Notes under the pieces: model-generated | Seen by the model: only the letters and a program-made list of their open reading frames with translations | Databases searched by the model: none | What the model was told of the DNA's origin: nothing | In this document: positions 47,843 to 59,270 of the stretch, piece by piece | How the letters are laid out: the number at the start of each line of letters is the position of its first letter | How positions within the stretch are numbered: the first letter of the stretch is position 1 | Program-made: the position numbers and the translations under genes | Source: Sophora flavescens | Taxonomy: Eukaryota > Streptophyta > Magnoliopsida > Fabales > Fabaceae | Reading direction: 5' to 3' | Assembly (NCBI GenBank): GCA_030762895.1 | Contig: JAUPTC010000152.1 | Location: forward strand, 1-64,000 | Length of the DNA stretch: 64,000 nt

Positions 47843-48105
47843 AAAAACATCGCAAAAATATTTCTTATCGGCTTAGACCAAAAGACAATTTAAACAAAAA
47901 AAAAAATCAATCAAATGAAAACGTAAAAATGAAAAATAGAAAAAAAAAGATGAAACGTTGCAACTAAATAAACAAGACAAAAGCTTTAATGCTTCGGCAA
48001 AATCAAAGATGATAAATATAAAGACAAAAAAGGACTAAACACAATAGGAGAATCCTGCTATATCTGGGAAGCAACAAATGCATGTGAAAAGGAAAATGAT
48101 CATAT
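47843..48105. other. AT-rich spacer
   Basis: A-rich sequence with no gene, repeat boundary or motif that I can support. Confidence 0.5.
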
Positions 48106-48275
48106 TTTTGGTCTCAGGGAATCCAATGAGAACCAATGACGAATCGCTTGTCTTTAATGTTTAACACAGAGACATTGAGGTCAGGAATCAATTTTTTCTC
48201 TCTCTAAAAGTCAAGAATCAAATTTACATTAGAGAATCTATCTGTGGGCACATAGTTGAGCCAAGATGCTCACAA
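48106..48275 (-). pseudogene. GDSL lipase fragment (block II region)
   Basis: On the minus strand it reads VPTDRFSN, then KLIPDL, then SVLNIKD, which is the conserved stretch after block I in plant GDSL esterase/lipases. An extra 40 bases and a frame change lie between the first two parts. It is a short fragment with no start, catalytic serine or end. It is probably the continuation of 49804-49955, separated by an LTR insertion. Confidence 0.7.
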
Positions 48276-49803
48276 GAATCAAACGTGTGTCAAGATTGTC
48301 ATTTTTGGGAAGATAAAACATGAGCTATCTGTTTCTAATTTCAAAAAAGTTGTCCAAGATTCCCTATAAAAGTGAGGCATTACACAAACTTCCATGTCAT
48401 CATAACTTCACCCAACTAACAACTTCAGTATGAATGCATGTATGCTGGCACACAATTAATCATTATCAACCACCTCCATCAACACCATTAATCATGGTTT
48501 AACAACTTTGACTAATAAGCATCAAAGTTTAACAGCATCAATGTGTGATAACATCATCGTTATCGTCTTAACCATTATCAAAATTTTTCTCATTAATTTC
48601 CTTTATTAAGGTTTATAACATTAATTGTTTATCAGACTGTCACTCTTATTTTCATCTCTGTTACTGTCTCATCTATTTGTTCTAGGTAACCTCACAATAT
48701 CTCCTAAAGCACTCAAGATCATCCCTAAATGTCCTTTACTATACCACTGGGCATTAACCTCACCCCTCTTTGCTATATTCATGTCTTAAGAATGTTAATA
48801 ACTGATTTTCAATCTTAGGTTCAACACTAATATCCCTATGTCTTAGATTACCATGTTTTAATCACAAAAATAGCTTATGATGGTAGCTCATCATAACAGG
48901 TCATCATATCAAGGCTTTGAAGAATTAACGCATTTAATCATGACATGCAATCATCATCATCAACAGTATTCCACATTCATCATGCCAACAACATACTAAT
49001 CATATAGACAGACATACTCATCCGTACACATCAACAATAACAATTAAATAGTCAAACATCATTTAAGACATATAGCACACAAAAGGGTCATGGGTTAGCC
49101 CTCATCTTACGTTACCCGAAAACGTATATGTTCATACTAATTCCTTCTCCCCATACCTGGTATGACGGTATAAGTTCTAGATCAACTTAAGCGAATCCAA
49201 ACTCGACTTACTTGAACGGTTCAACATATCTTGGGGAAAAAAATAAAAAAAAAGAGAAATTAATCCCCAATTCAAGAAAAAAAAGGAGATTAATAAAGGG
49301 TTTACAAGATTACCTTAATTGACACTAACGTGAGGTTTACTCTCCAATTGCAAGAGCAAACACCAAGAAATTCAGAGAGGTTCAAGAGAAGAGAGAGGAG
49401 AGGGTTTCTGTCATGCAAGGATTGCGAAAAGTGATAAAACGAGGGTTATGGCTCATAACCCTAGCAAACTAACGTTTTTATGCTGTCAGACCCCGAGCAG
49501 GGGGTTGTGCCCACCTTGAACATGGTCGGGCTCAATATTGAGTAGGGGGTTGTATTGAAATGAGTAGGGGTTTGCAACATCCTCGTCAAACGCTCGTAAT
49601 TCTGACACGGTCATGCTCAAATGAGAACGAGGTCATGCTCATGTGTCAGGAAGGGATTTTTGACCAGAAAGTCCCCCTTAACCCCTTATTACCTATCCTA
49701 AAACATTTTCCTAATAATCTAGCACAAGCACATCAATTATAGGCAACATATATTAATTAAAACAAACACATATAAGCATGGAGATGAAAAACGAGGTGTT
49801 ACA
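48276..49803 (-). repeat. LTR-like insertion, left end undetermined
   Basis: The right end reads AAAAACGAGGTGTTACA (ending 49803), as expected for an inverted LTR starting TGTAACACCTCG. It abuts GDSL lipase sequence exactly in the conserved GNNN motif. I could not find the left boundary; GAGGCATTACA near 48367-48377 could be another LTR end. No ORF is supported. Confidence 0.5.
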
Positions 49804-49955
49804 GTTATTGTTGCCTGAGTCAACCGCTAAAAACCCAAATGGATAACATCAAGGCATTGTTTTTGCTTGAAACTAAAACAATGGTGTTAACATGCATCAA
49901 AATGATAAAGTGGGTCGTGGTTGTCGTTGTTAACTGAAAAGGTAAGGCTTTACTT
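49804..49955 (-). pseudogene. GDSL lipase 5' fragment
   Basis: On the minus strand it gives a signal-peptide-like text THFIILMHVNTIVLVSSK, then a damaged block I ending VDSGNNN; the GDS serine motif is altered (FGFLAVDSGNNN where FGDSTVDSGNNN is usual). The start ATG is changed. It is cut by the LTR at 49803. Confidence 0.7.
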
Positions 49956-50050
49956 GCTAGCACACTAATTGTTTTCTTTGTTTTCTTTAGGTATTTATAA
50001 AGGGGGTATTTAGTGAGAGTAGTGCAATATTGTGAGAAGGTGAGGAAGTA

Positions 50051-50245
50051 AGGCTCTATTTGGTAAAAATTAGCGGATAACATATAAGCTAGCTGATAGA
50101 GGATGAGCTTATAGCAGATAGTGGATAAACTAGTTGATTGGATGAAGTATTTGGTAAAAATGATGGTTGAACTAACTGATAAATATAAAATGACATATTT
50201 AAATGTTACTTTTAGATAAATTATATATATATATATATTATTTTT
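50051..50245 (+). repeat. GGCTCTATTTGGTAAAA repeat family, copy 2
   Basis: AGGCTCTATTTGGTAAAAAT, then GCGGATAAC and AAGCTAGCTGATAG units, ending in a TA tract, parallel to 40291-40515. Confidence 0.6.
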
Positions 50246-50336
50246 AAAAAAATAATTATCGAATTTGATACTTTAATTTGTTTTAAATTATTTATCATCT
50301 CAAAAATAAAAAATATATTTTCTTTAATTTTAATTT

Positions 50337-51725
50337 TAGTTTTTGGAGAAAATGCACTTTTCGTCCCCCATCCTTTTCAATTTGTTGAAACTTGTCACCC
50401 ACCCCCCCCCCCCCCCGCCAATGTTTTTTGAACGATTTTAGTCGGCTCATGTTCTCAATCATGAAAAAATGGTCCCTCTGTCAAGTTGTCATCCATAAAT
50501 GAACATAACTTGATGATGTGACATACATCTAGCCACCTGACACCCAAATGGCATGCTTGGCTGGAAAAAAATATAAATTACTTAAATAGTATAAAAGTAT
50601 TATTATAATATAACTAAAAATAAATTAATATTTTTGTCAAAAAAAAGTAATAATAATAATATAGAGACTATAATCCCAACATCCTATCTCGTGTAGCCAC
50701 CTGAACTAAGCTTCTTACCTTCCTTTAATACTTATCTCCTCTCCACTCTATTGGTTCTCTACTACATTGTAACAATCCAATTTATTGTCGATCCCCTCAC
50801 AATATGAGGTCTTCTGATACCATATTGAGAATTATTGCAAAAGAAATAATTTTTATGAATTTATTTACATCATTGCCAAAAAAGTAGAGAACCAAGTCCC
50901 GTTCCCGAAATTTTTTCCTAACACTCCGTAATTAGGGTCTTTGGCTCCCTAGTGGACGTCCCATGGAATCCCACAAGCTTAGATCATTTGGACAAGCTAT
51001 GGAACTAATCCCCGAGTCCGCAAATGGGGACGTCCGATTTTTTACACACGGGGTTGTAATAACTACCAAATGGGCGACTCCAGGAATAGAACCCGAGTTC
51101 TTTTTCCTTGGAGAGAGCCACGTTACCGACTCTCCTAACACCATGTTAGTCCCTTTTCCTGAATATTAAGTAAGGCAGAATCAACATCCAATTTAAGTTC
51201 TTATAAAAAAAATCCAGAAAGTATTAACAAAAATGCTAAGAACGCACACTTTATCACACTCATCTTCAACACACTATATCATTGGGTGGATTTCATGTGA
51301 GACCGACCGAACATATGATCCCACATGAAATTCACTGAATAATAAAGGGTGTGTTAATAGAAGTGTGACGAAGAGTGTGATGCTAGCATTGCTCAAGTAT
51401 TAATGTTTAATGATATGAAATCTAATGATCTCAATATGAACGAAGATTTACTTCCTCGGTAGAACCTTATGCCTCCTACCGATGGTGAAGGAAGAGAGAA
51501 TGAAGGAAAAAGGGATATGTGGAGGGACTACAAGGGGCACATTTTGGGTCTGTCCGGACATATGCAACATCTTCAATTTCCATAAGTTTTTAACGTCAAT
51601 TTAATAGAGGGATATTTCTCACAATTGAAAAAATAGGAGCACCAAAATCGCTCAAAATAAAATGGGGGGGAAATTTTGCCAAATTAAAGAAACATGGGGA
51701 CAAAAAATGCATTTTAGCCTATAAT
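50337..51725. mobile_element. Long foldback element with interrupted centre
   Basis: The left end AAAATGCACTTTTCGTCCCC is matched by the inverted right end GGGGACAAAAAATGCATTTT (about 51695-51716), with a second matching zone near 50420-50470 and 51640-51660. A run of 15 C lies at 50402-50416. The centre holds unrelated sequence, including a GC-richer part at 50930-51170 with no supported gene. Confidence 0.5.
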
Positions 51726-51904
51726 TTTTATATTAAAAAATAGATAGAAATATATTCTCTATTGTTTTTCAGTATCCTAAATATAAATCTAGATAGTGAA
51801 ACTAGTCCTTAAATATATCCCGAGATATTAAAATTATGATATTTTATTTTATTTTATTTTATTTAAGAGTGGATAATAGGGCAATTTAACTAAACTAATA
51901 GTCA

Positions 51905-52131
51905 AGCTCGAGCTGTTACACAAAAATGAATCTCAACATTAAAAAAATATTGTAAATAGTTGAGATCCCAATACAAATGTTTTTGTAAAAGATCCCAACA
52001 CAAAAAATGAACACCCAACATTTAAGAGTTGACCTCTCCCAACCAGGTTTTCTCCATACGCAAGATTGATGGATCAAACCCACGACCACTTGCTTAAGGG
52101 GCCCAAACTCGTTACCACTTGGACCAACCAC
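51905..52131 (-). mobile_element. tRNA-derived SINE
   Basis: On the minus strand a box A (TGGTCCAAGTGG, complement of 52115-52126) is followed about 34 bases later by a box B (GGGTTTGATCC, complement of 52071-52081), the layout of a tRNA-type RNA polymerase III promoter. The 3' end toward 51905 contains repeated TGTTGGG-type units. It has no coding capacity, as is usual for a SINE. Confidence 0.6.
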
Positions 52132-54207
52132 ATTTTCGTAATGACCATCCCATTTTGATTGGATGCCTTTCAATTTTTTACACAAATTTAGAAAATTCCG
52201 AAAATAAGACCACAGAAAATATTTCATTTATTTTTTAATATTTGTATTCTTTTAAAAAAAAAGGAAATTAAAATTTAAAAATCAAAATCATAAAAATATG
52301 TTAAATTTTATGAATAGTAGAGTTTATTTTTAGCTTTTATTAAAATTTATAAAAAAATACAAAAAGAAATTATAAAAAAAATTATTTTGTCATAAATTTC
52401 ACCTTTACAATTTATTACAAATTTTTAAAAAGTAAAAATAAAAGAAAGATGGGAAAAAAACATATAAAGAAGTTTTTGGATGGAAAATAATGGTTGGATA
52501 TGAGTTTAACGAGTGATAAAGATGATTTGTTTTCTTTTAAACTTTGAATATTCAAAAAGGAAATCAATTATGTAAAAAAATTGACTAATTGAATTTATTG
52601 AAATCAGTCATAAGGATTTAATTTAATAGATGATGAAAATAATTTGTTTCCTTCCAAAATTGAAAATTCAAAAAGGAAATAAATTAAGAGAAAAATTGAG
52701 TGATTCAATTAACTGCACCAGTTAGAAGGACTTAATTATATTATTAACATTACATTATTAACATAATCACATAGTCAGATTGTTATATATCTACCTAACA
52801 AGACAGAGAGACACACACGACTTCCCAGTATCAGTCTCACTCAGAGCCATCTATTTCATATTTGCCACACCATCACCACCTCTCCAAAACCAACTAACCA
52901 GTGAGCCACCGTCGCCTCGTCACCTAAGAATTTATCGAAGGAACCACACTCCATATACCCACACTCCATATACATCAATAGTCCTTTGACGAGAAGGGGA
53001 CGGAGAAAGCTTGAACTCGGTTCCTACAGTTAAGAAGCACTAGGAGGTAAAGAGCACTAGGAGGTAACCTTACAGCACACCACACTATCGAACCTCTATC
53101 CAAGGCCTTTCTCGAATCACAAGCAATAATATACAGTTATCACACCATCTTTTACCATCTCCAACAAGCTTTAGGCTCGTTTCAAATGCACGTGACACCA
53201 CTTTGTCGTCTCTGCCATGATTTCCATCACAAAAAGTAATGTAGAATTATTTCTAATTAAATAAAAAAGAATAGAAAGGGTTAATTTCTTTTTTTAATTA
53301 AATTCTTTTAAAAAATTGCTAGACAGCTATACTTATAAAATCAAACGTGGTCATCAAAGACTATCTTCTTGGCAACAGAAAAAACAACATAGAGGAATTT
53401 TCATAAATGAAAATTATCCTTAAATAATAATTATTTCATTGAGGCGTGATTCAAGTTCCCTCCCCGACTCTTCCTTTGTAACTTAAGTGAATGTCAAAAT
53501 TTTATTTTAAAAAACGTTAATGTAACCGGTGTAGATTATTTAAAATTTTATTTTAAAAACATTAAAAAATTATGATGAAAACTGATATATTCAAATTATT
53601 GAATATTTAAAAGTTTCCCTTTCCCAATAAAATATTTCTATATATTTTTAAATTACTAATATTCCTAGGGTTCTCAATAGCAAGACCATCAATCTCGCTG
53701 GCTTATAATTGATTGCTTTCAATTCTTTTTTATACTTGATGCATTTTTATATTTATTTTATTGTTACTTGTTTTTCTCGATACTTAAAATTGCTTTACAT
53801 TCCTTGGCTCCTTGCTATACTTAACACCTTTTCCATCGTTTGGTTGAAACTAAATATTTACACATACAAATTCAAAAGAAGATAATTTTGATCTCTCTCT
53901 TACATAAACCAAGTTTGCATATAAGAGTTGAGTCACGTTTATATGTTATTATATGTTTATATATTATTTAGTCAATCACAAAAATAAAAGAGAAATTTCT
54001 ACTTCTTAGTTAATCACAAATTTTTGCTTTAAAATAGTATAAAACTTTTTATACTTGTTTTATATTTTCATAATTATAAAATAAAAGGGAAATGTATGAA
54101 AAATACATAAAATATGAATAATTTTGTTCTAATACTTACGTTGTACATACACAGGTTGGCATTCGGGGGGAGCAACGTATTTGAAGTAACTACATTTTGT
54201 AATGAAA
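52132..54207. other. AT-rich spacer including a dispersed inverted repeat
   Basis: The part 52480-52760 is the inverted partner of 40583-40870. A GC-richer stretch at 52780-53220 has small tandem duplications (CACTCCATATACC; CACTAGGAGGTAA) but no convincing gene. The remainder is AT-rich with nothing I can support. Confidence 0.45.
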
Positions 54208-54424
54208 TCACATGTATGGGTCATAAGGAGGGACATTGTCTTTGATGTTCAACACAGAGGCAATGAGGTCAAGAATCAATTTTGTATTAGAGAATCTACT
54301 CGGTGGGTCGGCACATGACCAGGGAAAATCCTTGCCAATATCCATAATTTGCATTGCATTTGCTTGTAACAAAAACAATGGTGTAAACAAGCATCAACAT
54401 GATAAAGTTGATCGTGGTTGCCAT
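54208..54424 (-). pseudogene. GDSL lipase pseudogene fragment a
   Basis: ATG at 54424 on the minus strand, then a signal-peptide-like MATTINFIMLMLVYTIVFV and SKCNANYG, followed in another frame by KDFP, then SRFSNTKLILDLIASVLNIK and VPPYDP. The conserved GDSL block I with the catalytic serine is deleted between SKCNA and NYG. The frameshift lies near 54325. Confidence 0.75.
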
Positions 54425-54489
54425 TGCTATCTCTGAAAAATGTAAGACTTCACTTGCTAGCGCACTATATTTTTCTTTGTTTACTTTAT

Positions 54490-54660
54490 AGTGGCTAGCA
54501 AGTGAAGTCTTACATTTTTCGGATAACAATGGCAACCACGACCAACTTTATCATGTTGATGCATGTTTACACCATTGTTTTTGTTAATAGAAAATGCAAT
54601 GCAAATTATGGGTATTATAGCAGGGATTTCCCTTAGAGAATATCTACAGGTGGGTGGGCA
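54490..54660 (+). pseudogene. GDSL lipase pseudogene fragment b, head-to-head with a
   Basis: ATG at 54529 on the plus strand, followed by MATTTNFIMLMHVYTIVFV, KCNANYGYYSRDFP and a stop. It has the same deletion of block I as fragment a. Its upstream bases (CTAGCAAGTGAAGTCTTACA) mirror those of fragment a, so a and b form a palindrome centred near 54483. Confidence 0.7.
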
Positions 54661-54940
54661 TATGACCAGGGACATTGTCTTTTTGATGTTCAACACAAAG
54701 GCAATGAGGTCAGGAATCAATTTTTCCATTAGAGAATCTACCGATGGGTGGGCACATGACCAGGGAAATCCCTACCGTAATACCCATAATTTGGATTGTA
54801 TTTTCTCGTAACTAAAACAATGGTGCAAACATGCATCAACATGATAAAGTTGATCGTGGTTGTCATTGCTATCGAAAAATGTAAGACTTCACTTGCTAGC
54901 ACACTATATTTTTCTTTGCTTACTTTAGGTGTATGTATAA
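54661..54940 (-). pseudogene. GDSL lipase pseudogene fragment c
   Basis: ATG at 54866-54864 on the minus strand, then a signal-peptide-like text, NYGYYGRDFPGHVPTHR, a stop, and the remains of IPDLIAFVLNIK. Block I is deleted as in a and b. The left end near 54635-54700 contains a second partial copy of the same region, so this part has been rearranged more than once. Confidence 0.7.
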
Positions 54941-54950
54941 TGCATTATAT

Positions 54951-55440
54951 TACAATGGTATATTGATTTATTGTGACTTATGAGAGTGTAGAGACTTCAC
55001 TTGCTAGCGCACTATATGAATATGACAATGGTGTATTAATTTTTTATAACTTATGAGAGTGTAGAGAAGTAAATGATAAAAATTATTTGTTACGAAATGA
55101 ATACACAATTTTTAATATAAAAATCAAAATAAATCCTCATCAAACTGTGTTCAACATTTGCAAACGAATTCGTCAAGACATCTTTCATACTAATAATCAT
55201 TTCTCGAAGTAAATATAGGTTATTAAATCATATATGAAAAGTTAAAAATAAAAGTTAGTTAAATGTCTTGTGCTCACTTGTTGAGAATATCCTTACAAGA
55301 ATCAAACGTGAGCAAGATTATCATTTTTGGTAACTAAAAACAACATAAAGGAGTTTTTTCTTAAATTTAAGCGAGCTAATTGGTTCATTGAGGCAGAATT
55401 CAAATTGTCACTCTACGTGACTCCTATCAAAATTTATTTA
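54951..55440. other. Spacer with short duplications
   Basis: ACTTATGAGAGTGTAGAGA occurs twice (about 54978 and 55052), together with another copy of CTTCACTTGCTAGCGCACTA (about 54998), which belongs to the GDSL upstream sequence. The rest is AT-rich. No gene. Confidence 0.5.
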
Positions 55441-56110
55441 AAATTAAATAGTTCTGAAAGAATTTTTTTTAATAACCCAAATTTTATTAAAAGCGAGCAC
55501 AAAGGGTGCCCAAAGCAAATACATCAAGACCAAAAGGAAACCTTTTTTTTATAAGCACAATAAACCTATATAGAAATGATACTACACCTAGAAAGAAGTA
55601 GAATCAGCATTACAAAGATATCCTTCTAATTAACCCAAAACACCTTATCGTAATAGGTACAATAACCCTATACAAAAACCTCCCCCATAAGAAAAAATCG
55701 CAAAACAAAGGAACCTCGGGAATATAGGATTAATAAAAATTAACTGAATAAAAAACAGAGTAACAAACGAAGCACAATCTTAACGAACCCGGACCGGAGC
55801 AAGAAGACGCACTCGCCGCTCAGCCACCGTCAAACATAAAACTTATGAAAAGTAGGACCACGACCCAGCCATCACGGTAGCCTCTACCTCGTTGTCCCTC
55901 GACCACCCACGCCGCATGCGAGACTCGACCACTACGCCTAGCTCATGCCAACATCACGGCTCCAACAAATCCAAGCAGGCTCATACTCATTCCTCAATGT
56001 CAACAAAATGTGTAAGAAAGGAAGACAAGGCATTAAACAAGACAACTGAATTATATTTACAAGTCAAGCTTCAAAAAAAACAAAGATTTCATGCTAAATA
56101 GAATTATCGA
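55441..56110. other. Unassigned repeat-like segment
   Basis: Starts with a T-rich run and AAAGGGTGCCCAAAGCAAAT, reminiscent of the inverted 3' end of plant L1-type elements, and ends in a GC-richer stretch (55790-55990). The ORF at 55892-56101 has no recognisable domain. Confidence 0.3.
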
Positions 56111-56177
56111 TTCTTGAGCAAGAAATTAGAAATCTCCTTAGATGGATTCAACAATGCATAATCGGTGTGAGAATGGT

Positions 56178-56510
56178 TTACAATAAGATAATCCCATAAT
56201 CTTTCCAATACCACTTTGGGCAAATCCCATTAATTGCCAGGTTTCTCATCAATCGTGCATATTCACATGAATCGGCATCAATAAGAGTAGTACAGCATTG
56301 GCATAAAACTCTGTACATAGATTCTCTACTACAAATTGATAATAAGGGAATTGCATACATCCAATACATATCATCATTCTCAGAAATATGCATTCCATAT
56401 TGAAGGTCAACTACAATGCTAGGAATAAAATTTATCATATCACTACAGGGTGTTACACATTTTCCCGTCAAAAAAAAAAAGATAAGTGAATATGCATTTA
56501 ATAATAGCAA
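56178..56510 (-). other. Cysteine-containing ORF of unknown nature
   Basis: A 110-codon open frame. From GKCVTPCSDM onward it has eight cysteines (K-C-x3-C, then one in LLSIC, then CQCC, DADSC and NGIC) and coding-like codon use compared with the AT-rich surroundings. The first about 15 codons read through a T tract and are unlikely to be real. It could be an exon of a broken host gene; I do not recognise the family. No start, introns or promoter can be supported. Confidence 0.35.
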
Positions 56511-56611
56511 ACTGAACTAGGAATTAAATAAAAAAAATAAAAACTGTATGGGGAATAAAATAAGATATTGTCACCAGAGTATTTCTATAAATTTCAAAAA
56601 TTCAACATTTT

Positions 56612-56740
56612 TAGTAGTGAGTGTAGGAAGCAATGACCACTTTTTCAATTCTTATGACCACCATAGTAGAAGGATGATGTCCAACATGGATCAGTACCAA
56701 AATTATCTGTAGGATACACTTCAAATGTTCATCAAGGTAA
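56612..56740 (+). pseudogene. GDSL lipase exon (block III), plus strand
   Basis: Reads GSNDHFFNSYDHHSRRMM and NMDQYQNYL, the block III region around the conserved Asn of the GDSL family. It ends ATGTTCATCAAG followed by the splice donor GTAAAC. The left flank ends in TTTTTAG, a possible acceptor. A stop (TAG) interrupts the frame after NYL. It lies head-to-head with the copy at 56985-57100. Confidence 0.7.
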
Positions 56741-56984
56741 ACCAAAGTCTATTATTATTATTAATTTATTATAATTCAATAATTCGTTTTTTTTTAAAAG
56801 TAATTAACAAATAGAAAGTCATTATGATGATGAAATAAGTAAAATTGGTGTTTGGTTGGAGGGAAATGGAGGAGAGGAGAGTGATTTACTTTTTTCATAT
56901 TTGGTTAATTTTTTTTGGAAGGGAGAAGAGGGGAATGGAGGTGGTCAAAATCTTTCATCACCCAATTTTGGCTCTCCTCCAATA
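56741..56984. other. Former GDSL intron sequence
   Basis: Intron bases shared with 39753 onward, including the same GGAGGGAAATGGAGGAGAG insertion. No coding sequence. Confidence 0.5.
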
Positions 56985-57381
56985 TTGAAGCCTGTCCTAT
57001 AGATAATCTTGGTACTGATCCATGTTGAACATCATCCTTCTAATAGGGAGGTCATAAAATTGAAGAAAAAGAAGTCATTGCTTCCTGCACTAATAATAAC
57101 TAGAGCGTCTCCAGTATTTATTTAGCTTTATCTTCCTCTGCAATTCTTTTCTATATAAGTTTTGAGAAATTCAATTTGCTTGGGAATTGGTATATATGGC
57201 TCCATCGCTTATTACAACTACACTCATATCATCGTAACCTGATCCACCATATTCAAAGTTAACACTTGTTAGAAGTTGTTCATTTGATAGGTTTGAGTCC
57301 AGGAAAGGAGGGACTATATCTTTGATGTTCAACACAGGCAAGGAGAGAATTTACTAGAGGGACACATGACTAGGGAGATTC
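56985..57381 (-). pseudogene. GDSL lipase pseudogene, 3' part (split by copia)
   Basis: On the minus strand, reading from 57381: HVPSSKFS, NIKDIVPPFLDSNLSNEQLL, FEYGGSGYDDMS, then IPKQIEFLKTYIEK and IISAGSNDFFFNFYDLP. These are the consecutive conserved stretches of a plant GDSL esterase/lipase up to block III. There are several stops and frame changes. The 5' part continues at 63763 beyond the copia element. Confidence 0.8.
57377..57381. repeat. Target-site duplication GATTC, left copy
   Basis: GATTC directly before the left copia LTR; the same five bases follow the right LTR at 63758-63762. Confidence 0.85.
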
Positions 57382-58092
57382 TGTTGTCAAAATTTGTCTT
57401 CAATGTAGCACGAACACAGGAACGAAACAGCAACAAGTCACGAACAAATCTCAAAAGCCTGAGGCCTGTGAAAACACACTACCCTCAAGGGTTTATCTGC
57501 GTGGTGCGCAAACCCCCCAGGATACAACAGGCCCCTCCCGGCAAATAAACCGAGGTAACAGAACAGCCAAGAAAATTAATATAGATGAAGCATGCAATGT
57601 AAAACCCAGGAACTAAATAATAAAGGAGAAAAAGAATTTTTAAAAGAAGAAATGTGTGTTTCTAAAAAGTTCACGTAATGCAACTGTTATACACGACAGA
57701 AGGCAGCTTTTGTTTTCAAAATAGTAAGTTGGTCGAAGTCCACCGTTTTCCTTTTATGGTCTGATGGTCTCCTTTTAAATTGTGTATATTTAAATATACT
57801 TATAGGCCTTTGAAACTGTAGCAAAGATCCAAAAATTTTAGATCAGCTTATCCAACAACCCAACGTGCAGCAGGTCCAAAATTTTCGAAGTTGGTCAAAA
57901 AGAGTTACCAGAATTTTAGGATCAAAACAAAACAAGTAACAGATCAAATAAAATAAAATATAAAATTATTTTCACAAAAATTAATTTGACTTAATAATAA
58001 AAACCAACCAGATTAATTTTACGCTTGTTGTGTGATAATTACACAACTAAAATAAAACATTAAACTTTTGAAATATCTCTAAATATCCAACA
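57382..58092 (-). repeat. Copia 3' LTR
   Basis: 711 bp; on the plus strand it runs from TGTTGTCAAAATTTG to ATATCCAACA. It is bordered internally by ATCCCCCACATA, the complement of a polypurine tract (TATGTGGGGGAT). Confidence 0.92.
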
Positions 58093-58104
58093 ATCCCCCA
58101 CATA
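58093..58104 (-). promoter_or_regulatory. Polypurine tract of the copia element
   Basis: TATGTGGGGGAT on the minus strand, directly upstream of the 3' LTR start TGTTGGATAT. Confidence 0.7.
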
Positions 58105-58579
58105 TTTCAAAAGTTAAAGAAAAACATTTAAGAGATTAAAAAAAAATTTCCTGGGTTGACATCTTGGATGTAATGCATCGGATCTGTATAGCAAGCTATG
58201 GAACCAGATCTAGATCGATAAACTTAACACACAGTGAATTGGTGTAGCAAGCTATGGAACCCAAGACACTTGATATGTGTTAGAGGTCTATCAATCTCAC
58301 TACACCCCCACAATTCTTGCTGTTACGCCGTTTTGCGCTAATAGGTCATCGTACGCCCGATATTCATGAGTGCTCTAGAGATTTCGTCATTATCTCATGC
58401 AAGCGGCCCCACTTGACACTGATATAGGTGATTTCATCAAGTGCATGCTGCAAATCATACACCACCCATAAGGGATATGAAAATCATTAAAGCTTTACAA
58501 GCTTATCCTCTCAATAATGCAGTATCTAGCACTTTCTCAATTACACCATAGGAAAGGGATGCAAAACAAGATAAGTTTT

Positions 58580-59270
58580 GTGTGCTAGCAGAACAGACGA
58601 GTGACTTGTTCTTACCCATTGAACCTTCTTCATGGGAACTCCAATCACAAAGGTTGGGTTCCCATCACTCGTTAATTTCAATTGGCTTCATTCCCATTCC
58701 CCTCGATGTATCACATATTGATTTTCTTCCCGAGGGCTTGGTTAGAGGATCTGCCAAATTCACCTCGACTTCACATAATCAATCGATATTATTCCATCTT
58801 TTAGCAATTGCTTTACCACATTATGTCTCAATTGTATATGTCTATTTTTGCCATTGAAGGTCTTATTTTTTGCCACGGCTATTGCCGATTGACAATCACA
58901 ATGCATCGACAATCGATGGGGTTGGTTTAATTCCTAAAGGAATATTTGCCAAGAAGTTTCTCAACCACTCGGCTTCACTGCAGTCAACTCCGAGCTACGA
59001 ACTCGACTCCATAGTAGATCTAGCAATTATTGTTTGTTTGGCTGATCTCTAAGTAATCGTACCACCACCAAGTGTGAATACATAACCACTAGTGGATTTT
59101 GTCTCATCCCCGAATCGGATATCCAGTTAGCATCTTTGTACCCTTCTAGTACAGTGAGAAATCCACTATATATAATACCATAGTTCATGGTACCTCTCAA
59201 ATATCTCATGAGTCTAGCGAGTGCCTCCCAGTGATCCTGACTAGGACTTTGAGTATAGCTACTCAATCGT
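58580..59270 (-). pseudogene. pol: Copia RNase H domain
   Basis: Reads QSPSQDHWEALARLMRYLRG, then GYKDANWISDS (the RNase H start), and continues in broken frames to about 58580. Recognisable as the C-terminal domain of copia Pol, but no single open frame covers it. Confidence 0.75.

Noticed and set aside
50930..51170. A SINE or tRNA-like segment (GAATAGAACCCGAGTTC)
   Set aside because: Only one box-like motif is present and the spacing to any second box is wrong; it lies in the centre of a foldback element.
54208..54940. A family of small secreted peptides (signal peptide plus short tail)
   Set aside because: The tail in the other frames (RFSN, IPDLIASVLNIKD, VPP) and the longer copies at 49804 and 63763 show that these are GDSL lipases with block I deleted.
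56616..57095. A 480-bp MITE with 100-bp terminal inverted repeats
   Set aside because: Both arms translate to GDSL lipase block III and one continues into a splice donor, so they are gene fragments in opposite orientation.
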